DNA from: Nemertoderma westbladi
Taxonomy: Eukaryota; Xenacoelomorpha; Nemertodermatida; Nemertodermatidae
Assembly: GCA_032718475.1 (NCBI GenBank)
Contig: JAUCBJ010005820.1
Coordinates: 1 to 54,408, forward strand
Direction of reading: 5' to 3'
DNA: 54,408 nt
The notes under the pieces are model-generated. The model made no database searches, was not told the DNA's origin, and was given only the letters and a program-made list of their open reading frames with translations. Below, in pieces: positions 53,251 to 54,408 of this stretch (positions are counted from its first letter, which is position 1; every line of letters begins with the position of its first letter). The position numbers and the translations under genes were made by a program.

Positions 53251-54408
53251 AACCACCCACCAATAGGTCTATTGGAACATAAGGTCGATACCACCCACCA
53301 ATAGTTATATTGGAACATAAGGTCGATACCAGCCACCAATAGTTATATTGGAACAAAAGGTCGATACCACCCACCAATAGTTCTATTGGAACATAAGGTC
53401 GATGCCACCCACCAATAGTTATATTGGAACATAAGGTCGATACCACCCACCAATAGTTCTATTGGAACATAAGGTCGATACCAACCACCAATAGGTCTAT
53501 TGGAACATAAGGTCGATACCACACATAAGGTCGATACCACCCACCAATAGTTCTATTGGAACATAAGGTCGGTACCACCCACCAATAGTTCTATTGGAAC
53601 ATAAGGTCGATACCACCCACCAATAGTTCTATTGGAACATAAGGTCGATGCCACCCACCAATAGTTATATTGGAACATAAGGTCGATACCACCCACCAAT
53701 AGTTCTATTGGAACATAAGGTCGATACCAACCACCAATAGGTCTATTGGAACATAAGGTCGATACCACACATAAGGTCGATACCACCCACCAATAGTTCT
53801 ATTGGAACATAAGGTCGATACCACCCGCCAATAGTTATATTGGAACATAAGGTCGATACCACCCACCAATAGTTCTATTGGAACATAAGGTCGATACCAC
53901 CCACCAATAGGTCTATTGGAACATAAGGTCGATACCACCCACCAATAGTTCTATTGGTACATAAGGTCGATACCACCCACCAATAGTTATATTGGAACAT
54001 AAGGTCGATACCACACATAAGGTCGATACCAACCACCAATAGGTCTATTGGAACATAAGGTCGATACCACCCATAAGGTCGATACCACACATAAGGTCGA
54101 TACCACCCACCAATAGTTCTATTGGAACATAAGGTCGGTACCACCCACCAATAGTTCTATTGGAACATAAGGTCGATACCACCCAAGGTCGATACCAGCC
54201 ACCAATAGTTATATTGGAACATAAGGTCGATACCACCCACCAATAGTTCTATTGGAACATAAGGTCGGTACCACCCACCAATAGTTCTATTGGTACATAA
54301 GGTCGATACCACCACCAATAGTTATATTGGAACATAAGGTCGATACCACACATAAGGTCGATACCAACCACCAATAGGTCTATTGGAACATAAGGTCGAT
54401 ACCACCCA
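53251..54408. repeat. 38-bp minisatellite with CCAATAGTTCTATTGG, runs off the window
   Basis: The unit is CCACCCACCAATAGTTCTAT plus TGGAACATAAGGTCGATA; AAGGTCG markers at 53281, 53319 and 53357 are 38 bp apart. Truncated units (ACACATAAGGTCGATACC) recur. Each full unit holds the perfect inverted repeat CCAATAG-TT-CTATTGG. The minus-strand Trp/Tyr/Arg-rich frames are artefacts. Confidence 0.95.

Noticed and set aside
53228-54236. Minus-strand frames with WYRPYVPIELLVGGID repeats
   Set aside because: Translation of the 38-bp array.

Overview
The window is nuclear DNA of an invertebrate animal. The evidence is spliced genes for metazoan proteins (a USF-family bHLH-zipper factor, a kinesin-6 of the KIF20 type and the Fe-S assembly factor CIAO3), a BEL/Pao LTR retrotransposon, RTE-like LINE fragments and many terminal-inverted-repeat (TIR) elements. 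The phylum cannot be fixed by eye. The intron-poor genes, overlapping reading frames and abundance of fold-back elements would fit a tunicate or another marine deuterostome, but that is inference. Genes are few and GC-rich; the rest is AT-rich and dominated by tandem arrays and mobile elements.

Layout. 1-1179: C-terminal part of a BEL/Pao polyprotein. 1.5-6.9 kb: 48-bp, 84-bp and 10-bp minisatellites. 7.0-9.2 kb: a USF-like gene, two exons, plus strand. 9.19-14.47 kb: a 5.3-kb array of a 28-bp unit whose first unit is the last codons and stop of USF. 15.0-16.8 kb: a 42-bp array carrying CCAATCAG, interrupted at its end by a 498-bp insertion. 18.36-19.78 kb: intronless CIAO3, minus strand. 20-25 kb: a chain of fold-back and miniature TIR elements. 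24.8-32 kb: a mosaic of inverted repeat families, poly(TTTTTGTGTG) arrays and a reverse-transcriptase fragment between 27-bp direct repeats. 32.5-35.1 kb: a nested set of TIR elements, including a fold-back element made of 12-bp repeats and an element with clusters of the palindrome CTACGCGTAG at both ends. 35.1-36.15 kb: the 5' part of the LINE, abutting another TIR element. 38.5-51.0 kb: a small helical ORF overlapping the start of a two-exon, 1797-residue KIF20B-like kinesin whose 6.8-kb intron holds two antisense LINE copies. 51.8-54.4 kb: two adjoining arrays (26 bp and 38 bp) running off the window.

The three host genes are housekeeping or cell-cycle genes with no evident functional link. 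The main signals for follow-up are the minisatellite seeded by a stop codon, the TIR elements with visible target-site duplications, the overlapping ORF pair at KIF20, and three in-frame repeat expansions inside the kinesin tail.
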